Part shown: positions 1 to 11,310 of the stretch, one piece after another
Position numbering within the stretch: position 1 is the first letter of the stretch
Layout: every line of letters begins with the position of its first letter
DNA from: Saitoella complicata NRRL Y-17804
Taxonomy: Eukaryota > Ascomycota > Saitoellomycetes > Saitoellales > Saitoellaceae
Length of the DNA stretch: 64,000 bases
Direction of reading: 5' to 3'
Assembly (NCBI RefSeq): GCF_001661265.1
Contig: NW_017566993.1
Location: 186,001 to 250,000, forward strand
Made by a program: the position numbers and the translations under genes
Notes under the pieces: model-generated
Told to the model about the DNA's origin: nothing
Database searches by the model: none
The model's input: only the letters and a program-made list of their open reading frames with translations

Positions 1-2
1 GG

Positions 3-2347
3 AATGAGGAGGGTGAGAATATCGAACGTTCTTCGTCTCCGAACACGCCTGGCGTTGAGTGGACTCGTATCGGGTATACTTCTCCTTCTGGTCGTACCCA
101 CGGTCTCGACGAACAACTCCTCTCGACATCCCCTATCTCCCCCTCCAGCCCAAGCTCAAACTCGACTCGTCGTCTCCAGCGTCCAGCCAATATCGCGAGT
201 ATCTACACCGATGACGTTGACCGCCGTCATCAAACCACCTCCCCCCGTGCCGCGATGGCTCGTCATTACTTGGCCACCACGCTCGAGCAGGCGTCGATCT
301 CTGACCATGGTCTTTTGCACACTGCGCATAACTCGACGGATTTGTTTGCGTATCGTACTGTGGAGGCTGGGGGCTCTAATGCGGTCAGTATGAGTCCTAG
401 TTTGAGCTCGAATGGGTATGAAGGTGGGTTGGGAGGGAAGTGGGGGGCTACGCCGAGTAGGTATTTGCAAGTTGGGAATTTGCCGAAGACGGCGGAGTTG
501 TGGGCGTTGAAAGAGATGTTTGAGGTGAGACCGGGAAGAATGGAATGAGTTCAGCTACTAATTCGGTCTTACAGTCGCTTGGTTCACTTCAGGGTATCGT
601 CGTGAAAGACTTGCGTGTTGATGGTACTATCATCGCTGCCTTCCACGACTTGAGGGACGCTATCAGTACCTTGAAGAGGCTCCGTCACCAACGCTACTTC
701 AACGATCGTCGTCTCGACGCGAGGTTCTGCTCCAGGGCCGCTGTTGTCGCTCTCACCCACCAAGACTCAGAAATGCCTCTCATCTCCGAGAACGAAGGTG
801 AAATCACCATCTCGGCCTTCCATCACGACGACAAGGAGATCCCTGTGAAGTTGTTGCAGGACATCTTGTCCAACTATGGTGATCTACGATCGTTCAGGTC
901 TGCTGGAGCGGGCCGTGGGCAAGTTTTTATTTGTGAGTATTTTGATTGTAGGGATGCAGAGGAAGCATTGAAGGCGTTGCACGATCGCGTCGTTGAGGTA
1001 TGTTTGAGTTCATCTGGTTGATACAGGACTAATTCTGTCATACAGGGCTTCTTCCTCAGTGTTGTTTACCATGAAGGCGACGATGTCAGCAGTTGGAGAG
1101 CCGTTTCGAATGTCTTACGCCGCACGCAGGACGAAGGCAAGATATTCGAGCCCCAGCCTCGTCGTGGGAGTCATCCCCACCTCAGCGGTTTCGAGAGTTG
1201 GTGTGAGCAGCGTCAACCTCGTTCACCGCTCTCTCCTCTCCATCCTTCTGCTGATTACCTTGAGGTCCGCCGCGGTTCGACTGGTACTCTTCCGTCTCAG
1301 CCTCGCAGACTCAACCGCGTTCGCAGCAAGCTTATGATGGAGGTGGAGCCTTTGTCGCCTCGCAGTATCGGGCCTGAGCGTCGTGTTCCTCTTTCGCCCT
1401 ATGCTTCATCGTTCGAACCATCCAGTCCCGCGCTCATTCCCGGACGCTGGCGTCGTGAGCGTGAGCGTGAGCGTAGCATCGGTTCTGGTATCGGTACGCC
1501 GTTGAGCGAGCGTTTTGAGGCCACAGACTTCTTCGTTCATGGGTCTCCGCAGAGCCGTCATTATCTGGATGATGAGGGTATCTCACCGACAACCACACGT
1601 TTCCGCGGCTCTCTTCGTGCTGCGGATATGGCTCGCTCTGTTACTTATGACGGCGCCGCGATTGGGTACGGTCAGAGCTATGACGATGTCCCAATGCCGA
1701 GTCCACTTATGTCGCCTGGCATTGATTCAGGCTTTGGTCAACCGTTTCATGAGAAGAACAAGGTCAATCTCGACAGGATTGCGAACGGAGCGGATATGCG
1801 CACGACGATTATGATCAAGAACGTTCCGAACAAGGTAATGGCCAGTTGAGGAGATCAAGATTCATCACTGACGCACTTACAGTATACCTCCACTATGTTG
1901 CAAGAGTATATCAACGACTCTTTCTCCTTCAAAGGCGCGTACGACTTCTTGTACCTTCGTATGGACTTTCAGAACAGATGCAACGTTGGCTATGCGTTCG
2001 TCAACTTCACCGACCCCATGCACATCCTTCACTTTGCGGAACATCGCCTGGGAACCAAGTGGAACCGCTTTCACTCCGAGAAGCGCTGCGAGATCACTTA
2101 CGCAAACATCCAAGGGAAGGACTGTCTCGTCGAGAAGTTCAGGAACTCGTCTGTCATGGATCACATCGAAGAATACCGTCCCAAGCTCTTCCACGTCTCG
2201 GGTCATTTGGCAGGCCAGGAACAGGAATTCCCAATGTCGAACAACATGAAGAGGAAGATGAGGTCTGTTGCGAGTGCAGCGCAGGTTGGGCTCTATCCCC
2301 CGGCGTCTGGCAAGGAGACCTGGAGAAACCGTGATGTTGACTACTGA
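3..2347 (+). CDS. mei2: Mei2-like RNA-binding protein, 5' end outside window
   Basis: RNA-binding protein of the Mei2 family (S. pombe Mei2 controls meiosis). The frame is open from base 3, so the start lies upstream. Four exons 3-524, 575-997, 1046-1834 and 1883-2347 with introns of 50, 48 and 48 bp give 732 visible residues. Two ordinary RRMs are seen (about residues 153-235, beginning RYLQVGNLP, and from about 251, ITISAF). The C-terminal RRM characteristic of Mei2 spans about 567-690: it begins TTIMIKNVPNK and contains YDFLYLRMDF and GYAFVNF. The region between is rich in Arg/Ser/Pro and probably disordered. The order RRM-RRM-linker-Mei2 RRM is the full family layout. A meiotic or developmental role is inferred from the family only. 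Confidence 0.88.
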
Positions 2348-2903
2348 GGAAATATTAATATAGGAAGTGAGGTGTTGGGCTATAATATGGGTGGGAGTAT
2401 ATTTTGCATCTTGGAGCGAGTTTTGATGTTTTGCTAGATACCATGAATCCCTGAGAACGGCCCGGGATCATGACGATACCCTTCATCTGTCTCTCGTTTA
2501 ATATTGAAGGTTTCTTTTCTTGCAGAAGCTACCTTCGTGGTTACGGTCTTGTCTTGAGCTGAACTGTCTGATTTGCGTCGCGAAATTCGTACCTCCGAAT
2601 CCGTCGCAGCCGTGTGAAACAGACTCTTGTCTTGACTCGGCCAAATAAGATCCGAAACACATCTCACGATAAAAACATACGTTCATTAAAAATAGTAATA
2701 CGAAAAATGGAAGCATAACAGATAAAACCAGAGCCAAACCAACGAAGTAGAATCTTAGTCCATGTGTTATCCGATGACCTCCGTGTCTTAGCCATCCGGT
2801 CCGCCTCACCGCCGAAGTATGAATCAATAGCAAAACCAAAACAAGTATACACTCCTGTGTATCGTCTTACACCTCAGCATACACATACATTAACGCCAGT
2901 CTC
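2348..2903. other. intergenic, convergent 3' ends
   Basis: Stretch of 556 bp between two genes that converge on it. Only short low-quality open frames are present, with no domain and no convincing splice sites. AT-rich sequence just after the first stop is consistent with 3' UTR and polyadenylation signals. Confidence 0.5.
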
Positions 2904-5609
2904 TCATCCCTCCTGCTTTGCCGGACCATCATCCCTTACGTTACTCGTACCATCATTCTCCGAGGCACTCGTCGGCGGAGGCATTCCTGACATTCCCAAA
3001 CCTTGCCCATGCGGATTCGCAGTCGCCGGACTCTGTGAAAAAAACTCAGAGAAGTCAAAGCTACCACGCGCAGCACCAGGGGCGCCAATAGGCGCAGGGA
3101 ATGGCAGCCTGTAAGTGTTTGGCGACGGGAGCGTGGACATATTTCCTCCAGGAACGGGCAACTGGTTACCTTGTCCACTCGGCTGTGGATGGGGAAGGGT
3201 AGAAGCAGAAGGCTGTACCGCCGGCGGAGCGTTATTGCTAGGCGGAGGCATCTCCAGTTGAAGCTTCGGTGGCGGCTGCCTCGCCTGCTGAGGCGAGTAA
3301 TGAGCCTGCGACTGCGGACGCGAAGTACTGCTAGACTTATGCCCACTGTGTACGCTGTGTGCGCTGTCATTGTCACCAGCCTGGCTAGATTGCGGAGCAG
3401 AACCGTGCTGCTGCTGCATGTTCGGTGATGGACCTGGTTGATACTGGGGTTGTCCATCGAAAGGCTGCTGCTGTGGCGGGGCAGGAGGTCCGTGCTGAGA
3501 GTTGTTGTAGGCAGCAGGAGGGGTGGCCTGTTGGGGCGCCGGTGTAACCCCTTCCTGCCCCTCGTAGCTCGCCGATTGGATAGTCTGTTCATCAGCATCA
3601 GCATCAGCATGATCACATTTTGATAACGGGAATAAATGACTTACATATTTCCCAATAATCTTCTTCAAAGCACCACCGAGTATTCTCCAAGGGAAGACCT
3701 TGACATCCTTCTCAATGTTTCTCGGCTTCGGGTTAGGAAAGCCCATGATAAGCTTGAAGAACTCCTCGCTCTCCGGCTTGGTCTTGGAGACAGTCAAGGG
3801 CCTGAATCCTTCCAGGTTACGTCTAATACGGTTCTTCTCCTCCACCGTGAAACGCACTCCAACTAAAGCCTCAAGGAGGTAGATACAGTCAACACTGGTC
3901 ACGAAGCAATCCTGCTTCTCCTCCCACCAGATACAGCTCACACAGATACTGTTCGGTACACGGTTCGCTGGAAGAACAGGCCTGAACGTACAGTTAATCG
4001 TGTTGCCCTTCTGCTGACGCCAAAACTGGACCAGTCGTCTACGGGTAGCCCATTCCTCCGGTAACCAGTTGGATCCCATATCATCAAGTTCACCGATGAT
4101 CTTGAGCGTAGCCTTGTTGCCTTGGTAAACCCATCCGGGCGCATTGGGGTCAGTAGGGTTGTTGCTGTTCGCCCCAGGCGCGGGAGGCGGGGGCAAAGCA
4201 CTCGCGGTGCTCGCCGACAAAGGCATCTGGCCTTTCGATGAAAGGGTTGAGGTACGGAACAGAACGGGCGCAGGCTCGTCCTCACCGCCTCCTTGACCTC
4301 CAAAGGGATCCATACCAGGGTTCAATCCATTCGAGAACTGAGGCATAGGAGGGGGTGGGGGACGTTGAAGGGGGTGCATAGGCGCCTGAGAATACGCTGC
4401 CTGCGGGTAGTAATTCATGCCGTTAGGCGGAACCGGCGACGAGCTGCTCCACGCAGCACCGGAATTTGAAGGAGGTGCAGCGAGCTCATTTCCGGCAAAT
4501 GGCGGAGGTCCAGGGGCAGGAGCAGAAGCAGGAGGCGGTGGTCCACTCTGGTAGGGATTGGGGTTCCGTGGCGCGGTATCCTGCCCATAGGCACCGCCGT
4601 ATTGCCCCTGCGGCTGATCAAATGATCCATACGTGTACGAAGCAGGGTTACCACCGGGATTGCCGCTGACAGGCCTGGCGTCCGGGTAAGGAGCAGGTGG
4701 TTGGTGGTATCCTGGAGGGCCTTGCATGTTGTATGCGGGCGTACTTATCGGCCGCTTGTGAGGACTGTGATGACTGTCGTGATCATCTGGTGAGGACCGC
4801 TTCCTCACATGGCTATTCGAGGGCTGCGGGACGTATCCGCCCTGGGACATGGGAGGAGGAGGTGCATTCATTCCTTGATTGTGGCTGGGGTTCGGACCAG
4901 GAGAATGATTCTGGCCGGCGTGCGACCAGTACATCCATTCTCCCACGTGCGTCTCTCCCATCAATCCTCCGTCGCTGTATGCTTCGAGCTTGACAGGTAC
5001 ACGGCTTGCCGACCATCCTGTTTGGTCCTGGTGTGGGACCGTGCAGATCAGGGTGTTACCCTTCGGACCGCGACTTTCGAACGTAGTTTCGCATCTGTGA
5101 TTTCCGAATACGATGTTGAAGACGGAGTTTGAGGAGAATGCCGATAGGAAGACCTGGCAGTGCGATCCGGGAGGACCATAGTGGGGACTGAAGCCGAGCA
5201 CTATGGGTAACGCGTCAAGCTCTGGCGCAGGTTGCGACGCGGGCATTGGCTGGTGCTGCTGCTGCGGAGGTGCGTGGGAGTAAGACGGAGGAGGGTAGGG
5301 ATTCTGACCGTATCCCAATTGCGGCGGGGGTGGTTGCTGGTAGTACCCAGACTGAGGTGGATGTTGAGGAGAGGGTGGATAGACTGTGCCGTGAATGTTA
5401 GTGATCAGTCGGATAAGGTGTCCTTGAGCGTAAACGAACCTGATGAAGGCATAGCGACGGTGTTCGACTGATATATATGCGTTGTCGCAACAACCGTAGA
5501 GCCAGTTGAAGGCCCGATTTGAAGGCTCGAGAGGTTGCGAAAGACTTTCTATGACAGCTACGCGCAATGTCAGCGGCTGTATGCGATGTAACATCGAGCA
5601 CATCAGCAC
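2904..5609 (-). CDS. medA: Medusa-type developmental regulator (MedA/Med1 family)
   Basis: Large fungal regulatory protein of the Medusa family (Aspergillus MedA, Neurospora acon-3, Ustilago Med1), which controls conidiation, mating and adhesion. Seen in order: a conserved N-terminal segment with SLSQPLEPSNRAFNWLY, an IPT/TIG-like stretch at about 137-215, a Pro/Gln/Gly-rich low-complexity linker with a basic KRSSPDDHDSHH patch, then the compact conserved domain at about 500-655 (WLPEEWATRRRLVQFWRQQ, ICVSCIWWEEKQDCF, RNLEGFRPLTVSK). A 60-bp in-frame intron is likely at 3585-3644 (gtaagt...acag), giving 881 aa instead of 901. The start is uncertain: ATG at 5609 is in frame, but splicing 5549-5699 would join ATG 5763 to the same conserved ESLSQPLEP segment. 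The family assignment is firm; the targets are unknown. Confidence 0.85.
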   Translation of the reverse strand: MLMCSMLHRIQPLTLRVAVIESLSQPLEPSNRAFNWLYGCCDNAYISVEHRRYAFIRFVYAQGHLIRLITNIHGTVYPPSPQHPPQSGYYQQPPPPQLGYGQNPYPPPSYSHAPPQQQHQPMPASQPAPELDALPIVLGFSPHYGPPGSHCQVFLSAFSSNSVFNIVFGNHRCETTFESRGPKGNTLICTVPHQDQTGWSASRVPVKLEAYSDGGLMGETHVGEWMYWSHAGQNHSPGPNPSHNQGMNAPPPPMSQGGYVPQPSNSHVRKRSSPDDHDSHHSPHKRPISTPAYNMQGPPGYHQPPAPYPDARPVSGNPGGNPASYTYGSFDQPQGQYGGAYGQDTAPRNPNPYQSGPPPPASAPAPGPPPFAGNELAAPPSNSGAAWSSSSPVPPNGMNYYPQAAYSQAPMHPLQRPPPPPMPQFSNGLNPGMDPFGGQGGGEDEPAPVLFRTSTLSSKGQMPLSASTASALPPPPAPGANSNNPTDPNAPGWVYQGNKATLKIIGELDDMGSNWLPEEWATRRRLVQFWRQQKGNTINCTFRPVLPANRVPNSICVSCIWWEEKQDCFVTSVDCIYLLEALVGVRFTVEEKNRIRRNLEGFRPLTVSKTKPESEEFFKLIMGFPNPKPRNIEKDVKVFPWRILGGALKKIIGKYVSHLFPLSKCDHADADADEQTIQSASYEGQEGVTPAPQQATPPAAYNNSQHGPPAPPQQQPFDGQPQYQPGPSPNMQQQHGSAPQSSQAGDNDSAHSVHSGHKSSSTSRPQSQAHYSPQQARQPPPKLQLEMPPPSNNAPPAVQPSASTLPHPQPSGQGNQLPVPGGNMSTLPSPNTYRLPFPAPIGAPGAARGSFDFSEFFSQSPATANPHGQGLGMSGMPPPTSASENDGTSNVRDDGPAKQEG

Positions 5610-7610
5610 GTCGAGTCGCGCTTGAGCCTCGATCGATTTCCTCGCTGATTACCGCCACGAGAAGCAGCGCAAAAAGACGCGCCGAGCAAGCATACACACC
5701 TCTTCCTCTTCGCAAACAGATCACAGCAAGGTTGTCGTTAGGTCGGACAGGGAGCAGTCGCAACGGCGTATGTCTCTCGTGTCAGAGCGGCTGTACAGGC
5801 AAGGGCGGCGTGTGTCAGGTAAATGGGTCACACAAGACTAAGCAGTCGGTCGTGCGCACGTTTTCCCCCTCGATCGGTAATCGGCGCTGGTCGATGTCGA
5901 CTGTTCTATGCGAGGGAAGACACTACGAGGGGCCGCATAAGGATTAGCAAATGCTCTTGTCAGGCCATGACCAGTTCGCCACCGGGGATCGAGATACCTG
6001 ATGGGATAACTCGGGACTTGCGACGTGCGCTCTCCCGTCCGTCGTGGCTACTGGCTTCGAGCGGGGGGGTGGGGGTTGCGTTGGAACCGTTGACACTGCG
6101 ACGGGGCGACCGATCTGCTCGCTGCAGGGCAAGGTTAAGCTGGCGATGTCTTTGGACGGGTAGCGACGCGGACGAAGGGCTGGACTGAACTGTCTGGACT
6201 CTGTCTCGTTTGGCGGTGAAGAAGGTTGGTGACACTAGATCCGTCGTAGACTGCGCAGTCTGCGGCCGTTGGGTTTGCGCTAACACCAGAAGCCCGTACG
6301 CGTATGTACCTATGGAGCTGCCTCGAAACCTTGGCCTCAGCTGGGTCAACGGAGATTTCGAAACCCTGAAAAGGTGGTTGGTTGCTCGAGAAGAAATTTG
6401 AGACAGGATGTGCCGACCTATTTATCGTAGGTTTTCGATAAGGTTTGGTGTTTCGCGTGGCGGGTATGTATGCGACGGCGTAAGCGTCTGGTCAGCTGCA
6501 ATCGTCAGGCGGTAAGATGACACAGAGGAGAGCGGTTACCACGGTACGGGCTGAGGGCCAAGTAGTTCTTGACAAGGCAGACGCCGTCGGTGGATTATGT
6601 CGGTGGGATTTCCGGCGGCTGGGCGATGCCGAGGGTGTTGTTGTGTCGCTTTTCTTACGGTCCGTTTCGACGAAGAAGCGAAGAAAATGCCAGGTGCTTG
6701 GAAGCAGGACATTCCGCGCTCGGTCCGGAGTCATGTTACGATAATGTCAGCGAGTTATAGATTGCTGTCTTGAATAGCTACTCATCATGACGGATCTTGA
6801 TGGAAAGGGAAGCCACAGCCGTAATTGCTACAACTCTTTTCAGGATAAATGCGCACGAATACTCGGCTTACAATACTACTACTACCGGTACCCCAATCGG
6901 AAGTTAACGCATCCGAGTCACAGCTGCACCTCAGGAATACCAATCACGGCGAGCTGGAGATTGCCCAGGTGTCTCTGTTCGCGGTTACGAGACGTGGTAC
7001 ATGAACGTCAATTGGGTAAGCGACGGCAATGAACATGGGCTGTTGCGATAACGCGTACGAAGCGGGCGCTCTGGATCATCGCACGCGTGTCCTGTGCACG
7101 AGATGCGGAGCCCCAAGTCAAATATGAACATAATCAGTTGAGCGGGGTACGACAGCGTATCTGCCAAGCACGAGCACGTTTCGCGGAAAAATACCGTCGC
7201 GAGTTTGCATATCGATCGATGTTGGAGGAAGTGTACAATATTCCCCTTGGCATACACGTTGCCTAGATGATCAGCAGCGGGATGTGGCAGCACTTTTTCG
7301 CAGGCCCGCTAATTGGTCACTCGCAACCAACCGCAGAGGAAGGTTTCAGAGGGAGAGGAGCTGTTTGAGTCTCTCCTACCCGACCGTCGGTATGTTATCA
7401 GTCACGCTGTTGGGGTCAAGGCTGAGCAGCTAGCCGGCCATAGCGCTGCAGCTGCGTCGTCAATGAGCATTATGATGTACAGGGAGTGTTCGTATCGTAC
7501 ACTGAGGATATATTTTAAGCTATCATGGGAGCAAAAAGAATCCAAAAACACCACAAACGACCGTAAACACACTATCTTTTATAATCCCACACTCCACTCG
7601 CGCCTCAAAC
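5610..7610. promoter_or_regulatory. long upstream region of the medusa-type gene
   Basis: About 2 kb between the medusa-type gene start and the malate dehydrogenase stop, both on the minus strand. No open frame here has protein-like composition or a recognisable domain. It is by far the longest gene-free stretch outside the repeat island. I infer that it holds the promoter and possibly a long 5' leader of the regulator; upstream coding or non-coding exons, including the alternative first exon near 5700-5763, cannot be excluded. Confidence 0.4.
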
Positions 7611-8692
7611 TTAGTTCTCAGCAACGAACTTCTTACCCTTGGCGATGTTCTTCTGCAAGTCAGCCAAGCAGGCATCGATGAGCTTCTGCTCGTACTCGTC
7701 GATCTGACCCAACTCGTGGATCTTCTTAACACCCTCAGGGCCAAGCTCAACGTTGGAAGAGAAGAACTCGCATCCCTTATCAGCGAAGAGAGGAGACTGA
7801 ACGAAGGTAGGCTCGACGACACCCTGCTCACCAGCAGCAGCCCTCAACAAAGCGTCGGTCATCTTGGCACCGGCGTGGGCCATGGAGAGGGTGGCGGAGC
7901 CAGCACCGTCCTTGGCCTTGACGACCTCGTCACCACCGAACTGGATACGGTTGACGAGCTTGTCACGGGCCTCACCAGAGATACCGTAGCCGGTCTTGGA
8001 AAGGAGGGGAACGATGGTGACACCGGAGTGACCACCGACAACGGTGATCTTCTCCTTGGTAGCGTCGGAACCTTGGATCTGGGAGACGAAGCGGTTGGCA
8101 CGGACAACGTCGAGGGTGGTGACACCGAAAAGCTTCTTGGGGTCGTAGACACCAGCCTTCTTGAAGACCTCGGCAACGATGGGGACGGTGGAGTTGACGG
8201 GGTTGGCAATGATCAAGATCTTAGCCTTGGGGCAGAACTCAGCACAGGCCTTGGCCAAATCGCGGACGATGGAAGCGTTGGTGTTGAAGAGGTCATCACG
8301 AGTCATTCCGGGCTTGCGGGGAACACCAGCGGGGATAACGACGATCTCGGCACCGGTAAGGGTCTCCTTGAGGCCGTTGTTCTCGGGGAGGAAGCCGGCA
8401 ACCTCACCGTTCATGTCGCAGTGGTTGACATCGCTGTAGATCGGAACCCGTTAGCAAACTGCAATTGAGCGGCACAGTGCCATTGAATAGTTGTAACGTA
8501 CGCAGCAACTCCGGGAGCGCCACGGATATCGTAGAGCGCAAGGTTGGAGACCTTCTCGTTCAAGCGGAGAAGGAGGGAGAGGGGCTGACCGATACCACCG
8601 GCGGCACCGAGGACGGCAACCTTGGAGGCGGCGACGGAGGAGGTGGAGAAGGCGCGCTTGCCAGCGGCAGAGACAGAACGGAGAGTGAACAT
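7611..8692 (-). CDS. MDH1: mitochondrial malate dehydrogenase
   Basis: Converts malate and oxaloacetate with NAD in the mitochondrial TCA cycle. Two exons, 8502-8692 and 7611-8433, with a 68-bp intron at 8434-8501 give 337 aa, normal for the family. Residues 1-22 ([20 protein letters not shown]) look like a mitochondrial presequence. The nucleotide-binding motif [18 protein letters not shown] follows, then [17 protein letters not shown] with the mobile-loop arginines, [10 protein letters not shown], and the catalytic His in [10 protein letters not shown]. The junction restores GAPGVAADVNHCDM, typical of Mdh. Codon use is strongly biased, as expected for a highly expressed gene. Confidence 0.96.
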
Positions 8693-8939
8693 CGTGGATA
8701 TATGCGTGTGGGTTGGAGGTTTGGAATCGACGTCCGGATTTTTGGGGCCGGGAGATTCCCAGTGATGCGTCCGCTTCTCCGGCGCGTGAAGCCACAGGGG
8801 TAGATGGATGCCGACTGGTTGTGAGATATTTGACAAAAATTAGATTCTGAAAAGTAACGAGAGATAAAGAACAAAATATCTGCGTAGTGTGCGTGCTTGT
8901 AGTAAAGTTTTATGGCCATGCAAATCGTCCTTCTGCCCT

Positions 8940-11310
8940 CTACTCGGGCCTTCCACCGGGAGACCTCCCACGCCTTTCCGGAGTGTCAAGATCCACCAAC
9001 GTGATATTTTCTCCGCCTTCCTCGCCGTCACTGACGAACTCGTCACCGCCACTTACGACGTTGCCTCCCAACCTAGACTTGCGAACTGGTGCAGACTTGC
9101 CCCGAGCATATGACCTGTCCTGACCAGAAGTCAACGCAGGCTCAGGCTGCACCAACTGCTCGTCAGTACGGAAAGAGCCCTCGCTTCCAGAGCTTTCAGT
9201 ACGTCCGTGCTTGAACTCGAACGAGTATGAGTCACTCTCATTCCCGTCCATGATAGACTCGACCCTTCGGGGAAGATTAACCGAGGACTCATCACCACTG
9301 GCAATAGAGTCGAACGAGGGGTTAGGGTGGAGCGTCATACGACGTGCACCCGGAGCCGCATGGATCTGGTTGTTGTGGGGAAGCGAGTCCATAGAGTTGT
9401 TCCACTCGCTCTCGGCGTAGACGCCCTCACGGCCCTCCTCCAGACCCTCCGTGAACATACCATCAACACGGTCATCAGGCTGAGTAGGAAGAGGAGCAAT
9501 CGTGTTACGCCTGAAAGTCTCAGGAACAACGTTCAATTCATCACCAGTAGCCTCAGCCTGTGCAATAGCCTCCGCAGGAGTAGTCTGAGGATCGGCCTTC
9601 GCAGCATCGGCACGAGGTCCACCCCAAGTACGCTGACCAGCGGTGAAGATACCGTAAACCATGTAAATCCAGTTGAAGGCGGGCGAGATGACGAACTGAA
9701 GCGGGTACAGCCACGCCTTAAATCTCCTCAATTTCAATCCAAAGTAGATCATGAGCGCCCAGTTAAGACCCAAGGAGAAGGCGATGAAACCAACGGGAAT
9801 CTGTCCAATGGTCTGGTTGGTCGTAATGACGGACAAGACCAAGATGAAGAACAAAAGAGCGGTAGTACGAATGGTGTTCTGCATGAGACGCACCAAACAC
9901 AAAATGGGGTACCTCCTCCACAAACGGATATCCGTAAGCATACAAGCCTCGTTGGTGATATATCCAATGAACCACCTACGCCTCTGCTTCAACAATGACT
10001 CGAAGGTCAAGACGGCCTCAGTTTTGCAGAAAGCACCGGAACACATCTGGAGCTGGTAGCGTCTTTTGGCACCAATCATGAACAAGTGGGTCAACCAACG
10101 ATCCTCACCCAAGTGACACTTTCCAAAATCGAACAAATCGTCACAGTGCTCGGCTTGGTCGGCAAAGTAGTACTTGGCCATCTTGCGGAAAGCGGAGAAA
10201 CGAAGCATAGTGAGAGCACCGGGAAGACAGGTAACAGCACCACAGGCAGACTCGACGGAACGCTCGAAGAGCTGACCATGAATGTACTCAACATCCTGAA
10301 GAACCGTAATGAGAGATTGCTTGTCGGCAGTACACGTAATTACACCAGTCATGGCAAGCATATCCTTCGTAGATCCAGGCTTCAACTCCATATCGTACAT
10401 GAAGTTCTGGATACAGACCTTGTCGAGGATAATGTCGGAGTCGATGAACAAGATAAACAAGTTGTCGTTGGTCTTGAGGTAGTCGACGTAAATGCGGTCA
10501 ATAAGCTTGAAACTCTTCTTCTGACAATGCCTCTTTCCTCCGTGAGGGAAGCGGGAGACAGTGATACGCGCCCCACGGTAGGTGACATCGAGCGAAATAG
10601 GGTACGTGTCCAAACTCAAGGGAACGCCCAAAGACTCGAGGGTCTTGAGGTAAAGCTCGTTCTCCTCGTCACCATCGAAGGAACAGAAGATGTGCACACA
10701 AGACGCGGGGTAGTCACCCTCGACAGCAGAGTCAATAGCGTGCATGAGGATGTGCGGGATCTCGTTGTAGATAGGCATGACAACAACGACCTTGGGCGCA
10801 GTGTTCTCATCGAGGACCTCCTTGATACGACGGTGCTTGCCGACATTGGTGGTGACGAGACGGTAAACGCAGAAAAGCCATGGAATGGTGAGAAGACCAG
10901 AGAACGCCCAGAAAGCGAACCACTGGCAGAACCAGACGAATCGCTCTGGGATATATTGCTGAATCTGAGGAACAAGAGGAACCGTAACGAGCGTGATCGG
11001 CAAGAAGACACCTCTGCAAACACATTAGCAACGCGTCGACGTCAAAAGGGGCGCATACAACCCACCTCAAAGCACAGAAAACGATGATGTTGATGCTGGC
11101 CATAATCTTGATACCTCTCGTCTCAGCCTTCTGGTAGACCTTGACGAAACAGTACATGAATGCAGCCAGAAAGAGGAACCACTCCAAAATAGCAGCGAGC
11201 AACAATGTACCCATGAAAATCGTATAGACAATCTGAGCAGCACTCCAGTGGGTTGGGATGACCTTGCCACCGGGAAACTGCCCAAAGGGCAGGGAGCCGT
11301 CGTATGTCAT
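8940..11310 (-). CDS. chitin synthase (division 2-type, class VI-like)
   Basis: Membrane glycosyltransferase polymerising GlcNAc from UDP-GlcNAc into chitin. Exons 11066-11310 and 8940-11013 with a 52-bp intron give 772 aa. The N-terminus holds several hydrophobic segments (LLLAAILEWFLFLAAFMYCF, FVWFCQWFAFWAFSGLL). The catalytic block has the donor-site VVVMPIYNE, the acidic FIDSDIILD, QDVEYIHGQ, GEDRWLTHL and QRRRW. Three more hydrophobic spans follow QRRRW, and the last 200 residues are acidic and Ser-rich, probably cytosolic. There is no myosin motor domain, so it is not class V or VII; size and layout fit class VI best, but I cannot assign the class with certainty. Confidence 0.9.

Noticed and set aside
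2498-2839. Minus-strand 113-codon frame with a hydrophobic stretch
   Set aside because: No conserved motif, lies between convergent 3' ends, and the composition looks random.
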